DNA from: JAHDBG01 sp963922685
GTDB taxonomy: Bacteria; Pseudomonadota; Gammaproteobacteria; Chromatiales; Chromatiaceae
Assembly: GCA_963922685.1 (NCBI GenBank)
Contig: CAWUJM010000003.1
Span: 4,115 to 68,114 of the forward strand
Length of the DNA: 64,000 nucleotides
Reading direction: 5' to 3'
The number at the start of each line of letters is the position of its first letter. The stretch's first letter is position 1. The notes under the pieces were generated by a model that was given only the letters and a program-made list of their open reading frames with translations, was not told the DNA's origin and did no database searches. The position numbers and the translations under genes were made by a program. This document shows positions 8,621 through 17,828 of the stretch, in pieces.

Positions 8621-9883
8621 TTAAGCAGGTACGCGGCGGATATCCGCACCCAGCCCCTGCAGTTTTTCTTCAATGTTCTGATACCCCCGATCCACATGAT
8701 AGATGCGGCTGACGATGGTTTCGCCCCGTGCCGCCAGGCCTGCCAGAATCAGGCTGGCCGAAGCCCGCAGATCAGTCGCCATGATCGGTGCACCGGTCAG
8801 TTGCGGGACACCGGTACAGATCGCTGTGTTGCCTTCCAACCGGATATCCGCCCCCATCCGCTGCATTTCCTGAACATGCATAAAGCGGTTTTCAAACACC
8901 GTTTCGGTAATAATACCGACACCACTGGCGAGCGTGTTCAACGCTGTGAATTGTGCCTGCATATCAGTCGGAAATGCCGGGTAAGGTGCTGTGTGGATAT
9001 CCACTGCGTCCGTGCTATCCCGCCCTGTCATATCCAGTGTGATCCAGTCATCGCCCGTACTGATGCGGGCACCGGCCTGACGCAACTTCTGCAGCACCGC
9101 ATCCAGCAGTGCCGGATTGGTATCACGCACCCGGATATGACCCCCGGTAATCGCTGCAGCCACCAGATAGGTGCCGGTTTCAATCCGGTCCGGTAACACC
9201 TGATGCCGCACGCCCTGCAATCGTTCAACCCCCTTAATCCGCAACGTGGTGGTACCCGCCCCGGTGATCTGTGCACCCATCGCATTCAGGCAGTTTGCCA
9301 GATCCACCACCTCAGGTTCGCAGGCTGCATTTTCGATGATGGTGGTCCCGGTCGCCAGGGTCGCCGCCATCATCAGATTCTCGGTACCGGTGACTGTCAC
9401 CAGGTCTAAGCTGAGGTGAGTGCCCTGTAATCGTTCTGCGCTGGCATGGATATAGCCGTTAGCAACGTGGATGTCTGCCCCCATCGCACGCAGCCCGTTC
9501 AGATGCAGATCAACCGGACGCGAACCGATCGCACAGCCACCGGGGAGTGAGACCTCAGCCTGACCATACCGCGCCAGCAACGGGCCCAGTACCAGAATAG
9601 AGGCGCGCATGGTACGCACCAGATCGTAGGGCGCCACCGGATGATTAACCTGACTGGCATCCGCCTCGATGCGCATTCTGTCATCCACCATCAGCTGCAT
9701 ACCCATCTGGCCGAGCAGCTCCATGGTTGTGGTAATATCATGCAGATGCGGAACATTCTCCACCAGCATTGGTGTGTCCGCCAGCAATGTGGCGGCCAGG
9801 ATCGGTAGGGCCGCGTTTTTGGCACCTGATACGCGGACATCACCCTGCAGAGGTGTGCCACCATGAATAATCAGTTTGTCCAA
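8621..9883 (-). CDS. murA: UDP-N-acetylglucosamine 1-carboxyvinyltransferase
   Basis: MurA transfers enolpyruvate from PEP to UDP-GlcNAc, the first committed step of peptidoglycan synthesis in the cytoplasm. The 420 residues begin MDKLIIHGG, the K22/N23 pair of the active site is present, and the PEP-binding cysteine is C117 in PGGCAIGSRP, so fosfomycin sensitivity is expected. The C-terminal YHVDRGYQNIEEKL is typical. It heads an operon with hisG and is divergent from the small coiled-coil/zapA pair. Confidence 0.97.
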   Translation of the reverse strand: MDKLIIHGGTPLQGDVRVSGAKNAALPILAATLLADTPMLVENVPHLHDITTTMELLGQMGMQLMVDDRMRIEADASQVNHPVAPYDLVRTMRASILVLGPLLARYGQAEVSLPGGCAIGSRPVDLHLNGLRAMGADIHVANGYIHASAERLQGTHLSLDLVTVTGTENLMMAATLATGTTIIENAACEPEVVDLANCLNAMGAQITGAGTTTLRIKGVERLQGVRHQVLPDRIETGTYLVAAAITGGHIRVRDTNPALLDAVLQKLRQAGARISTGDDWITLDMTGRDSTDAVDIHTAPYPAFPTDMQAQFTALNTLASGVGIITETVFENRFMHVQEMQRMGADIRLEGNTAICTGVPQLTGAPIMATDLRASASLILAGLAARGETIVSRIYHVDRGYQNIEEKLQGLGADIRRVPA

Positions 9884-9910
9884 TTCTTTTTCACAGGATG
9901 AGGGTTAAGC

Positions 9911-10096
9911 ATGCCAGACACCTTGTCTGTGCAGGCGCAGACGCTGCAACAGCTGGAAACGCAGATCAATCATCTGATCCGGGCCTATCAGGATCTGCAA
10001 CAGGGCCATACAGTGCTGCAACACCAGTTGCAACAGGCCAGTCAGCAACTGGAGGCGGTGCTGGCACAATTGGCCGCACTTGAGGACATGGCATGA
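9911..10096 (+). CDS. Small coiled-coil protein upstream of zapA (TIGR02449-like)
   Basis: A 61-residue protein that is almost entirely one coiled coil rich in Gln and Leu (heptads from about 8 to 58). Such short coiled-coil ORFs regularly precede zapA in gammaproteobacteria and resemble ZapB. The stop codon overlaps the zapA start by 4 bp (ATGA), so it is coupled to zapA. A role in Z-ring organisation is inferred from position. Confidence 0.75.
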   Translation: MPDTLSVQAQTLQQLETQINHLIRAYQDLQQGHTVLQHQLQQASQQLEAVLAQLAALEDMA

Positions 10097-10404
10097 GCCA
10101 GCGTGATTCTGTCGTGATCCGACTGCTGGGACAGGAATACCGGATTGCCTGTCAGCCGGATGAAGTGGCCATGCTGCACCAGTCAGCAGATGTGCTGCAA
10201 CAGCGCATGCAGGCCATTGAGGCCTCAGGTAAGGTGACGGGCATAGAGCGTATCGCCGTGATGGCTGCCCTGAATCTGGCACATGAACTTTTGCAGGTGC
10301 AGACTGCACCTGCAGCCGATGCGCGTATCTGCGCCCTGCAGACACAAATCGCAGATGTCCTGAACCAGCCACCCGGGATGGATACGCAACAAGTGTCAGC
10401 ATGA
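10093..10404 (+). CDS. zapA: Cell division protein ZapA
   Basis: ZapA crosslinks FtsZ filaments in the Z-ring. The 103 residues show the family layout: an N-terminal globular part (VVIRLLGQEYRIAC), the ERIAVMAALNLAHEL helix, and a C-terminal coiled coil. It starts inside the stop of the preceding coiled-coil gene. 6S RNA, often found after zapA, does not fit here because rsmA ends only 31 bp away on the other strand. Confidence 0.9.
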   Translation: MSQRDSVVIRLLGQEYRIACQPDEVAMLHQSADVLQQRMQAIEASGKVTGIERIAVMAALNLAHELLQVQTAPAADARICALQTQIADVLNQPPGMDTQQVSA

Positions 10405-10435
10405 CCGGATAACGCTGGCACTGAAGATCACCACA

Positions 10436-11215
10436 TCAGTGCCCCTTATGCAGCAGATACTGTTCTGCCAGACGATGGTATTCCGTGGTACTCAGGTCTT
10501 CAGCACGAGCCTGCGACGAAACCCCGGCCTGCCGGATATGTTCTGCAGTTAACCGCGATTTCAGGCTGTTACGCAGCGTTTTGCGCCGCTGGCTGAAGGC
10601 CTGTGTGACAATCTGACTAAAAACCTGCTGGTGCCCGCGAGGATACTGCACTGGCTCAGGTGTCAGGCGTACGAAAGAGGACATCACTCGCGGCGGCGGA
10701 TGAAATGCACCCGGGTGAATGTCGAACAACACTTCAACCTGACAGGCATCCTGTACCATAACGCTCAGGCGCCCGTATGTCCTGCTGCCGGGTTGGGCCG
10801 CCATACGTGCCACGACCTCCTGCTGCAACATAAAATGCATATCCTGTATCACATGGCGCTGGCTGAGCAGATGAAAAATGAGTGGCGTTGAAATGTTGTA
10901 TGGCAGATTGCCCGCCAGACGGAGCGGACAGGCTGCCAGCTGGTGATAGGCAAAATGCAATGCATCAGCATGATGCACCTGCAACTGCCCCTGACCGGTA
11001 CACTGTGCCTGCAGATCAGGGATCAGATTCGCATCCAGTTCAATCGCATGCAGGGCACCAGCGGCCTGTAACAATGGCAGCGTCAGGGCACCCCGACCCG
11101 GACCAATTTCGACCAGATACTGATCCGGCTGTGGTCGGATCGCGGTCACGATCTGCTGCACGACCTGGGTATCAACCAGAAAATGCTGCCCCAGCCGTTT
11201 ATCAGGTCGATGCAT
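10436..11215 (-). CDS. rsmA: 16S rRNA dimethyladenosine methyltransferase
   Basis: RsmA (KsgA) dimethylates the two adjacent adenosines at the 3' end of 16S rRNA. The start is set at MHRPDKRLGQHFL because RLGQHFL is the conserved N-terminus; the upstream frame extension overlaps the PHP gene and looks non-coding. The SAM loop EIGPGRG is at 36-42 and the catalytic NLPYNIS at 103-109. The length of 259 residues is normal. It overlaps the 3' end of the PHP phosphoesterase gene by 14 bp. Confidence 0.95.
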   Translation of the reverse strand: MHRPDKRLGQHFLVDTQVVQQIVTAIRPQPDQYLVEIGPGRGALTLPLLQAAGALHAIELDANLIPDLQAQCTGQGQLQVHHADALHFAYHQLAACPLRLAGNLPYNISTPLIFHLLSQRHVIQDMHFMLQQEVVARMAAQPGSRTYGRLSVMVQDACQVEVLFDIHPGAFHPPPRVMSSFVRLTPEPVQYPRGHQQVFSQIVTQAFSQRRKTLRNSLKSRLTAEHIRQAGVSSQARAEDLSTTEYHRLAEQYLLHKGH

Positions 11216-12065
11216 GTACCCTGCCGTCTGCTGCAGGCAGAGACCAGTGCTGCCAGACTGGCGTACAGCCTGTCGGCAGAGCAGGTAGCGGCCCGAGTGA
11301 GCGCGCCGACAGGCCGGGACCGTGATAATCCGAACCGACCGAGGCCAGCAGATGATAATCACAGGCCAGCCGGGCCAGCATCCGGACTTCTTCAGCGTTG
11401 TGGCTGCCGGCAATGACCTCCATACCAGCACCTCCGGCTTGGACAAACGCATCCAGCAACCGGCGTAAGCGACGCTGCTTCAGCCGGTAACGTGCCGGAT
11501 GTGCCAGCACAGCCTGACCACCAGCAGCCTGAATCCAGTGAATGACCTCGTCTAAGGGTGCCCAGCTGCCAGCAACATAACCGGGCCTGCCCGGCTGCAG
11601 AAATTTTCTGAACGCCTCCGGCACTGTCGCTGCATGGCCTGCTGCTACCAAGGCCTGTGCAATATGCGGGCGACCGACTGACTGGCCGGACTGCTGCGCA
11701 GCAGCGTACCAGTCACCAGTCAGGCCTGCGGCATTCAGTTGCTGGCTGATTTGCCGGGCACGTTCATGCCGTGCGGTCGCTAACCGATCAAGCCCCTGTT
11801 GCAGAGTCGGATGATCCACAGAGACCTGCAGGCCAACAATATGCAGGGTACAATCGTGCCAGTGTGCTGAAATCTCAACACCGGGTATCAGCATCACGCC
11901 AGACTGATCTGCTGCATGCTGTGCACTGGCAACACCCGCAGTGGTATCGTGATCGGTCAGGGCAAGTACCTGAATCCCGGCCTGTGCGGCTTGTTGTATC
12001 AGCACGGCTGGTGCCAGGACACCATCAGACGCAGTAGAATGCGTATGCAGATCAAACTCAGGCAT
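11202..12065 (-). CDS. rnm: PHP-domain 5'-3' exonuclease (RNase AM/TrpH type)
   Basis: A 287-residue PHP-domain protein. The metal-binding motifs are FDLHTHSTASDG at the N-terminus, LALTDHDT, and PGVEISAHW, with LAHPARYRL and GSDYHG further on. The set matches E. coli YciV (RNase AM), which matures the 5' ends of rRNAs and degrades short oligonucleotides. It is upstream of and overlaps rsmA, so the two form an RNA-maturation pair. pcnB diverges on the other side. Confidence 0.85.
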   Translation of the reverse strand: MPEFDLHTHSTASDGVLAPAVLIQQAAQAGIQVLALTDHDTTAGVASAQHAADQSGVMLIPGVEISAHWHDCTLHIVGLQVSVDHPTLQQGLDRLATARHERARQISQQLNAAGLTGDWYAAAQQSGQSVGRPHIAQALVAAGHAATVPEAFRKFLQPGRPGYVAGSWAPLDEVIHWIQAAGGQAVLAHPARYRLKQRRLRRLLDAFVQAGGAGMEVIAGSHNAEEVRMLARLACDYHLLASVGSDYHGPGLSARSLGPLPALPTGCTPVWQHWSLPAADGRVHAST

Positions 12066-12082
12066 AAAGGAAACAACTGATC

Positions 12083-13303
12083 ATTACACCAACAATATAC
12101 CCGTCGGCAGCGCATGGACTGACACCAGAAGCAATTTCACCGGGGGCACAGGAAGTGCTGCAAGTGCTGCATCAGGCGGGTTATCAAGCCTGCCTGGTGG
12201 GCGGCGGCGTACGGGATCTCCTGCTGGGCCGGCAGCCGAAAGACTTTGATGTCACCACAAATGCCACACCGGAGCAGGTGCAGAAGCTGTTTCGTCGCTG
12301 TCGCCTGATCGGACGACGCTTCCGACTCGCCCATGTGTTTGTGCGGCGCGAGCAGATTGAAGTCGCAACCTTTCGCTCCGGCGAAGCAGCTGAGCAATCG
12401 GCTCAGGGCATGATTGTACGCGATAACCGTTATGGCACGATAGCACAGGATGCGCAGCGTCGTGATTTTACGTTAAATGCGCTGTACTTTAATACCGCCG
12501 ATGGCACCTTAGCAGATTATGTCGGCGGTCTGGACGATCTGCGTCAGCGGATTATCCGGCTGATCGGCGATCCCCATCAGCGCTATACTGAAGACCCGGT
12601 ACGTTTGTTGCGCGCAGTGCGTTTTGCCGTGAAGCTGGATTGTCAGCTGGCACCTGAGACCGAGGCACCCTTGCGGGAACTGGGACATCGTCTGTGCGCC
12701 GTACCGGCGGCGCGCCTGACAGACGAGGTGCTGAAACTGTTTATGACCGGACAGGCCGTCAGCACGTTTCAGCGACTGGAACATTACGGCTTACTGGCGG
12801 TGTTGTTCCGTCAGACCACCGAACGTCTGGCAGCAGAGGAAGGTACCACACGACAATTGATTGAACAGGGCCTGCGTAACAGCGATCGGCGCATCGCACA
12901 AGGCCTGCCAATCACTCCGGCGTTCCTGTTTGCCGTGTTACTCTGGGCGTCAGTACAGCAGGCCGCACGCCGGATACAAGTGCGTGGCACAACACCCTAC
13001 CCTGCACTGCATCAGGCTGCAGATGAGGTATTCGCGCAACAGAACCAGACGATTGCGTTACCAAGACGGTTCAGCGCCATGACGCGTGATATCTGGGCCA
13101 TGCAGCTCAGTTTCAGAACTACGAAAAAACGCCGGGCGGCACGTCTGATGCGCCACCCCCGATTCCGGGCCGCCTATGATTTCATGCTGTTGCGTACTCA
13201 GATCGGTGAGGTTGATACCGGGGTTGCGGACTGGTGGACACGTTATCAGGCAGAACACGGCCCGAAACCCAGCCGACCCCGACGAAGCAGCAGTAGTGCG
13301 TAG
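12083..13303 (+). CDS. pcnB: Poly(A) polymerase I, probable AUU start
   Basis: PcnB adds 3' poly(A) tails to RNA and targets them for decay. The nucleotidyltransferase motif LVGGGVRDLLLG and the metal-binding KDFDVTTNA are near the N-terminus, followed by RDFTLNALYFN and the basic tail KPSRPRRSSSS. The first ATG/GTG in frame (12155) would delete the conserved lead-in ISPGAQEVLQVLHQAG. The frame is open upstream to an SD-like aaagga (12066-12071), then ATC (12080) and ATT (12083). E. coli pcnB is known to start at AUU, so 12083 is proposed (406 residues). It is divergent from rnm. Confidence 0.88.
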   Translation: MTPTIYPSAAHGLTPEAISPGAQEVLQVLHQAGYQACLVGGGVRDLLLGRQPKDFDVTTNATPEQVQKLFRRCRLIGRRFRLAHVFVRREQIEVATFRSGEAAEQSAQGMIVRDNRYGTIAQDAQRRDFTLNALYFNTADGTLADYVGGLDDLRQRIIRLIGDPHQRYTEDPVRLLRAVRFAVKLDCQLAPETEAPLRELGHRLCAVPAARLTDEVLKLFMTGQAVSTFQRLEHYGLLAVLFRQTTERLAAEEGTTRQLIEQGLRNSDRRIAQGLPITPAFLFAVLLWASVQQAARRIQVRGTTPYPALHQAADEVFAQQNQTIALPRRFSAMTRDIWAMQLSFRTTKKRRAARLMRHPRFRAAYDFMLLRTQIGEVDTGVADWWTRYQAEHGPKPSRPRRSSSSA

Positions 13304-13392
13304 CGAGTTAATCACATCCTGTTTGTGCAGTTTCAATTTAACCACCACCCTTTTGGGTATACAAAGTGGTATATTTTTTTAGACGAATGTAA

Positions 13393-13431
13393 GAAAACCG
13401 CTATAACCTTCTGGTTTATAGCGGTTTTTTT
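13393..13431. terminator. Bidirectional intrinsic terminator after pcnB and tRNA-Ser
   Basis: A hairpin aaaccgctataa / ttatagcggttt with A-rich left and T-rich right flanks. It lies between the convergent pcnB and tRNA-Ser genes and should stop both transcripts. Confidence 0.9.
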
Positions 13432-13441
13432 AATCTAATCC

Positions 13442-13531
13442 TGGCGGAGAGAGAGGGATTCGAACCCTCGATAGACTATCGCCTATACACGCTTTCCAGG
13501 CGTGCTCCTTAAACCACTCGGACACCTCTCC
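13442..13531 (-). tRNA. tRNA-Ser (GGA)
   Basis: A 90-nt class II tRNA with a long variable arm. On the minus strand the acceptor is ggagagg, the anticodon loop ctggaaa gives GGA (reads UCC/UCU), the T arm contains gggttcgaatccc, and CCA is encoded. Confidence 0.97.
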
Positions 13532-13534
13532 TGC

Positions 13535-14401
13535 ATGACTGGAAATCAGTTTCATCCACCTGACAGGCGTTTGCTGTTACATTGTCAGGATAAGGATATC
13601 TGTATACCCGGGCAGGGTCAGGCACATCAGATTCTGGTCAGACAATTGTCCTGGCAGATCCATACCGGGGAATGCTGGGCTGTTCTGGGCCCGAACGGCA
13701 CTGGTAAGAGTACACTGTTACACACCCTGAGCGGCCTGCATTCGTGTGACATTCAGGATATATTCTGGCAGAAGCACCCGTTGTTCGGCTATTCTGCCCG
13801 GCAGCGTGCCCGCTATATCGGGCTGTTGCTGCAACAAAGCCACACCGGACTGCAGAACACAGCACTGGAGCTGGTACTGACCGGCACTTATCCCCACCAT
13901 GCCGGTTGGTATCAGGAAGATGCAACTGATCAGCAGGCTGCGCGACATGCCCTGGCCTGTGTTGGCCTGGACAGGCAGGCGCATACCCCTCTGGCGGCAT
14001 TATCCGGTGGTGAATTACGTCGTGCAGAAATAGCTCGCCTGCTGGTACAGAACCCGACACTGGCCATGCTGGATGAACCGCTGAACCATCTGGATATCAG
14101 CCAGCAGATGGAGATGCTGCATCTGTTACAACAACATTTTCAGAACCGGCAACAGGCTCTGGTACTGGTGATGCACGATCTGAATCTGGCCCGCCACATC
14201 GCCAGCCATTGTTTATTATTATTCAGTGATGGACACTGGCAGGCAGGAGAAACCGCCACGGTTGCCAGTGTCAGAGCACTATCTGACCTGATGGATTATC
14301 CACTCATTGAGTTCCGCTCGCCGGTTGGCAGACAACTCAGCTGTTATCCTGGCCCAGTCCCATCGCTCGCAGGTTCGCCTGAGGTGGTAGCTTCAGAGTA
14401 G
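13535..14401 (+). CDS. ABC transporter ATPase, iron/haem/cobalamin importer type
   Basis: An ATPase of about 288 residues. Walker A is GPNGTGKST, the signature LSGGELRRAEIARLL, Walker B LAMLDEP with LNHLD, and the switch histidine is in LVMHDLNLARH. The overall layout matches FecE/HmuV/BtuD type importers of siderophores, haem or vitamin B12. No permease or binding protein is adjacent, so it is an orphan or works with distant partners. The ATG at 13535 is preferred because the longer frame runs back into the tRNA-Ser gene. The 3' end overlaps the convergent hydrolase gene by 65 bp. Confidence 0.8.
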   Translation: MTGNQFHPPDRRLLLHCQDKDICIPGQGQAHQILVRQLSWQIHTGECWAVLGPNGTGKSTLLHTLSGLHSCDIQDIFWQKHPLFGYSARQRARYIGLLLQQSHTGLQNTALELVLTGTYPHHAGWYQEDATDQQAARHALACVGLDRQAHTPLAALSGGELRRAEIARLLVQNPTLAMLDEPLNHLDISQQMEMLHLLQQHFQNRQQALVLVMHDLNLARHIASHCLLLFSDGHWQAGETATVASVRALSDLMDYPLIEFRSPVGRQLSCYPGPVPSLAGSPEVVASE

Positions 14402-15704
14402 CACTGGCTTCTTCTTTCCATTCATTCCGGGCGTCCTTTCCCGCCCGGTGATCATTCCAGTTGACCCAGTCTGACGGCGCAAATCTCTCGGAAGTGACTG
14501 CAGGCGTATCCGCGCCCAGCGTCAGCAACCGGTGGTGCTCATTCAGATAACGTGATGCGTCCTGCACGTAGTCTGTTCTGTTCTCAGTAACTTCACGCTC
14601 TTCTGCAAAACCATGTTTGTTCACTAACCCGCCACGAGCAGCTTCACTGATCCCATATCTGTTCGCAAATAAACGGGTATAGGTCTGTTGTGCATCGGAT
14701 ACTGTCATATCAAATGATTTCGTAAATACAGAACCGTGTTGCACCAGAAACTGCCATGCCAGATGTCCAATCAGCTTGGCACTGTCTGCAACTTCAGGGC
14801 ACGACAGTTCTACGTTCACTAAGTCTGAATGATTGCCCGGGAATGGCAGAAAATGTACATGAGGCTTCGTATGGTCGGGGTTTAAACTATCCGGATTACC
14901 TTGTTTACCATGCTGGCTGCGCGGTGCAAGTAACTTCATATTGCTCCGGTCAGTGGGTTCAAAAAAACTGCCATTTTCATCCAGTGCCAGTACAGCAGCA
15001 TAGTGGCGTACATTCTGCGGAATCAGCAAATTGTCATCAGTCCATGTATCACCAATCAGCGGTATCTTCTGACCTGGCACCGGGTCAATTGCGAAGATAT
15101 TAATATTAATCGTATCTTCGAATACTTCAAATAGCTTATTTGCTGTCTTCAGGCAACTGACGGCACCCCGGCTCCAGCCAACCAGGTTAATCGTATCAAT
15201 GGGGCGACCCGCAGACCATTTCAGATGAGTCAGTAACCAGCATGCCTTGTACACATTGTCATCCCAGCCAGAACCGTCTAATGTCCCTGAGAGTTTTGAA
15301 AGCCAATCCCAATTAAATAAATTAATTTTTGAGTTTTTATCAGTATTGCCCGTAAAATCTTTCTGGAATCCGGAAGTTTTTTTGCGATCTAAAGCCGGGT
15401 TGATCTCTGTCGCATCTTTATTTTTACTCGTGTTTAATAACGGATTATCCTTTCCGGGAAAGTCCTTTGAACCCGGTCCCTCACAAATCAGGTAAGTCGG
15501 ATCTTTTGTCTCCAGTGTATAAGGTAGGGGGTTATCTTTCGTAGGTGTCGCGGTCTGCACAATCTTTGCCTCGGTGCCTGCTGCTGCCTGGCTCAGTTGT
15601 GCAATCAGTTCTTTTGGCTCTGTATTCGGGTCATAATCTGTATTCCGGTCATAATTGGTGCCATGAAAAAACACAGTGAATACATTATCCGGTATCGTTG
15701 ACAT
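14337..15704 (-). CDS. Predicted alpha/beta-hydrolase, effector-like
   Basis: A 455-residue soluble protein without a signal peptide. It starts with a hydrolase-like strand VFTVFFHGTNYDRN and contains the nucleophile elbow GWSRGA (GxSxG) followed by AIDPVPG, which could supply the acid. H in PFPGNH or PHVHFLPF are candidates for the catalytic histidine. The FHGT...GWSRG layout recalls DUF2235/Tle-type phospholipases and some Legionella effector families. No VgrG, immunity or secretion gene is adjacent, so effector status is a hypothesis. Confidence 0.5.
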   Translation of the reverse strand: MSTIPDNVFTVFFHGTNYDRNTDYDPNTEPKELIAQLSQAAAGTEAKIVQTATPTKDNPLPYTLETKDPTYLICEGPGSKDFPGKDNPLLNTSKNKDATEINPALDRKKTSGFQKDFTGNTDKNSKINLFNWDWLSKLSGTLDGSGWDDNVYKACWLLTHLKWSAGRPIDTINLVGWSRGAVSCLKTANKLFEVFEDTININIFAIDPVPGQKIPLIGDTWTDDNLLIPQNVRHYAAVLALDENGSFFEPTDRSNMKLLAPRSQHGKQGNPDSLNPDHTKPHVHFLPFPGNHSDLVNVELSCPEVADSAKLIGHLAWQFLVQHGSVFTKSFDMTVSDAQQTYTRLFANRYGISEAARGGLVNKHGFAEEREVTENRTDYVQDASRYLNEHHRLLTLGADTPAVTSERFAPSDWVNWNDHRAGKDARNEWKEEASATLKLPPQANLRAMGLGQDNS

Positions 15705-15743
15705 ATGCGAGTCTCCTGCTTATGTCTGTGGATTTATTAATTC

Positions 15744-15820
15744 TGGTCGGAGTGAAAGGATTCGAACCTTCGACCCCCGCCTCCCGAAGACGGTGCTCTA
15801 CCAGGCTGAGCTACACTCCG
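15744..15820 (-). tRNA. tRNA-Pro (CGG)
   Basis: A 77-nt tRNA on the minus strand. The acceptor is cggagtg/cactccg, the anticodon loop ttcggga gives anticodon CGG, the T arm contains aggttcgaatcct, and CCA is encoded. It is 7 bp from the end of ispB. Confidence 0.97.
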
Positions 15821-15827
15821 TTATATT

Positions 15828-16796
15828 TCACGACTGTCGTGCAATGGCAAAGTCTGCCAGTGATGATAAACTTACGCGATAGACACTATCCGGCAGTGAC
15901 TGTATCGCCTGTTGCGCCAGGTCAACATGCTGTTGCGCCAGTTGCTGACAATAATCAAACGCATCTGTTGACTGAATCGCAGTGACCACTTCATCCAGTC
16001 GGTCCACACAACCTGCCTGAATGATCTGACGCAGCCGCTCCTGTGTTGCCGCATCGCTCATCTGCAGAGCGCGTAACACCGGCAGGGTGAGTTTGCCCTC
16101 GGCCAGGTCGTCGCCCGGATTTTTGCCGATCTGCTGCGACGAGGCACAATAGTCTAACATATCATCCACGATCTGGAACGCTATACCGAGATGATAACCA
16201 TAATCGGCACAGGCTTGTTCCTGGCTGGCATCAGCCTGGCTGATCACAGCACCCAAGCGGGAGCCTGCTGCGAACAGGGTGGCTGTCTTGCGCGCAATGA
16301 TTTCCAGATAACCGGTCTCATCCAGATCGGGATCGTGACTGCGCATCAGCTGCATCACTTCGCCTTCCGCAATCCGGTTGGTTGCACCTGATAAGATGTC
16401 CATGATCTGCATATTATCTAACGCTACCATCATGCGGAAGGTGTGCGAATAGATAAAATCGCCGACCAGCACACTGGCGGCATTCCCCCAGACCTGATTG
16501 GCGGTTTCCTGGCTGCGACGCTGTTCCGAACCATCGACCACGTCATCATGCAGCAGGGTTGCCGTATGAATGAATTCAATGATGGCGGCTAAACGAATAT
16601 GTTGTGTGCCAGCATAGCCGGACGCATGTGCCGACAGCAACACCAGCAGCGGGCGCAGCCGTTTGCCGCCACTGCTGATCATATGATGTCCGATCTGATT
16701 GATCAGTACAATGTCAGATGCCAGTGAATCCAGAATCAACTGATCCGTTGCGCGTAAGTCATCCGCCATCAAGGCACGAACTGCGTTAAAATCCAT
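15828..16796 (-). CDS. ispB: Octaprenyl diphosphate synthase
   Basis: A trans-long-chain polyprenyl diphosphate synthase that makes the ubiquinone side chain. The first aspartate-rich motif is LLHDDVVDGSEQRR, the second QIVDDMLDYC, and GGKRLRP is the IPP-binding segment. The length of 322 residues is usual. The chain length (octa- or nona-prenyl) cannot be told from sequence alone. The usual rplU-rpmA neighbours are absent here; fmt diverges upstream. Confidence 0.92.
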   Translation of the reverse strand: MDFNAVRALMADDLRATDQLILDSLASDIVLINQIGHHMISSGGKRLRPLLVLLSAHASGYAGTQHIRLAAIIEFIHTATLLHDDVVDGSEQRRSQETANQVWGNAASVLVGDFIYSHTFRMMVALDNMQIMDILSGATNRIAEGEVMQLMRSHDPDLDETGYLEIIARKTATLFAAGSRLGAVISQADASQEQACADYGYHLGIAFQIVDDMLDYCASSQQIGKNPGDDLAEGKLTLPVLRALQMSDAATQERLRQIIQAGCVDRLDEVVTAIQSTDAFDYCQQLAQQHVDLAQQAIQSLPDSVYRVSLSSLADFAIARQS

Positions 16797-16845
16797 GAGT
16801 AAACTTAAAGTCTGCAGGAACCACCCTTAGAACCGGATGCGGATT

Positions 16846-17787
16846 ATGACACAATCCTTACGTCTTGTATTTGCCGGCACGCCTGCCTTTGCTGTGCCCA
16901 CATTGCAGGCCCTGCTGGCTAGTGAGCATGATGTGGTCGCTGTCTATACCCGACCGGAACGTCCTGCCGGACGCGGGCGTAAGGTAACTATCAGCCCGGT
17001 CGGGGCCCTGGCAGTACAGGCCGGACTGCCGATTGTTCAGCCAGCCCATTTTAAGGATACCACAACCGTCAGTGCGCTGGCTGCCTGGCAGCCGGATCTG
17101 ATGATTGTGGTTGCCTACGGGTTAATATTACCCGCTGCTGTGCTGAATATCCCGAGGCTCGGATGTGTCAATGTGCATGCTTCATTACTGCCGCGCTGGC
17201 GCGGTGCTGCCCCGATTCAGCGCGCGATTGCAGATGGCGATCGTGAAACTGGTATTTCTGTGATGCAGATGGATGCCGGGTTAGATACCGGGCCGGTGTT
17301 TCTTACCCGTTCCCTGCCGATTGAAGTGACGGACAATGCACAGACCCTGAGCGACAGGCTGGCGATCCGGGGTGCTGATGCCCTGCTTGCGGCCTTACCC
17401 GGCATCGCGGATGGCAGCCTTGCTGCGACACCACAACCGACATATGGTAAGACGTATGCTCGTCGCCTGCAGAAGTCCGAGGCCTGGATTAACTGGCGTC
17501 AGGCTGCTGCCTGTATCAATCGTCAGATCCGGGCGTTTAATCCCTGGCCTGTGGCACAAACCCGGTGGCAGAATCAGACGTTGCGCATCTGGCAGGCGCA
17601 ACTGTATCCGCCAGCAACCACGTACACGCCTGCCGGCACCGTATTTCAGGCTGACCCGACAGGTATTGTGGTCGCTACTGGTGCCGGTTCCATCTGTATC
17701 ACGCGATTACAGTTACCCGGCAGGCAGGTGGTTGCTGCCGCAGACTTTGTGAATGCACATGCTATAGCGGGTGCACAGTTAAGCTGA
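16846..17787 (+). CDS. fmt: Methionyl-tRNA formyltransferase
   Basis: Fmt formylates initiator Met-tRNA with 10-formyl-THF. The N-terminal LRLVFAGTPAFAVPTL, the catalytic block VNVHASLLPRWRGAAPIQRAI, and GISVMQMDAGLDTGPV are diagnostic. A C-terminal OB-like domain follows. The ATG at 16846 (MTQSLRLVFAG) is preferred; an in-frame ATG lies 9 bp upstream. The usual partners def and rsmB are not adjacent. A two-helix membrane protein gene follows. Confidence 0.95.
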   Translation: MTQSLRLVFAGTPAFAVPTLQALLASEHDVVAVYTRPERPAGRGRKVTISPVGALAVQAGLPIVQPAHFKDTTTVSALAAWQPDLMIVVAYGLILPAAVLNIPRLGCVNVHASLLPRWRGAAPIQRAIADGDRETGISVMQMDAGLDTGPVFLTRSLPIEVTDNAQTLSDRLAIRGADALLAALPGIADGSLAATPQPTYGKTYARRLQKSEAWINWRQAAACINRQIRAFNPWPVAQTRWQNQTLRIWQAQLYPPATTYTPAGTVFQADPTGIVVATGAGSICITRLQLPGRQVVAAADFVNAHAIAGAQLS

Positions 17788-17828
17788 CGCAGTGCCTGAC
17801 TGAGGCCTCCTCAAGTGGAGATGGAATT

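Noticed and set aside
10404..10440. 6S RNA, often found after zapA
   Set aside because: Only 31 bp separate zapA from rsmA, too little for a 180-nt RNA.
11216..11452. N-terminal extension of RsmA
   Set aside because: The added residues overlap the PHP gene and are not like any RsmA; RLGQHFL is the family start.
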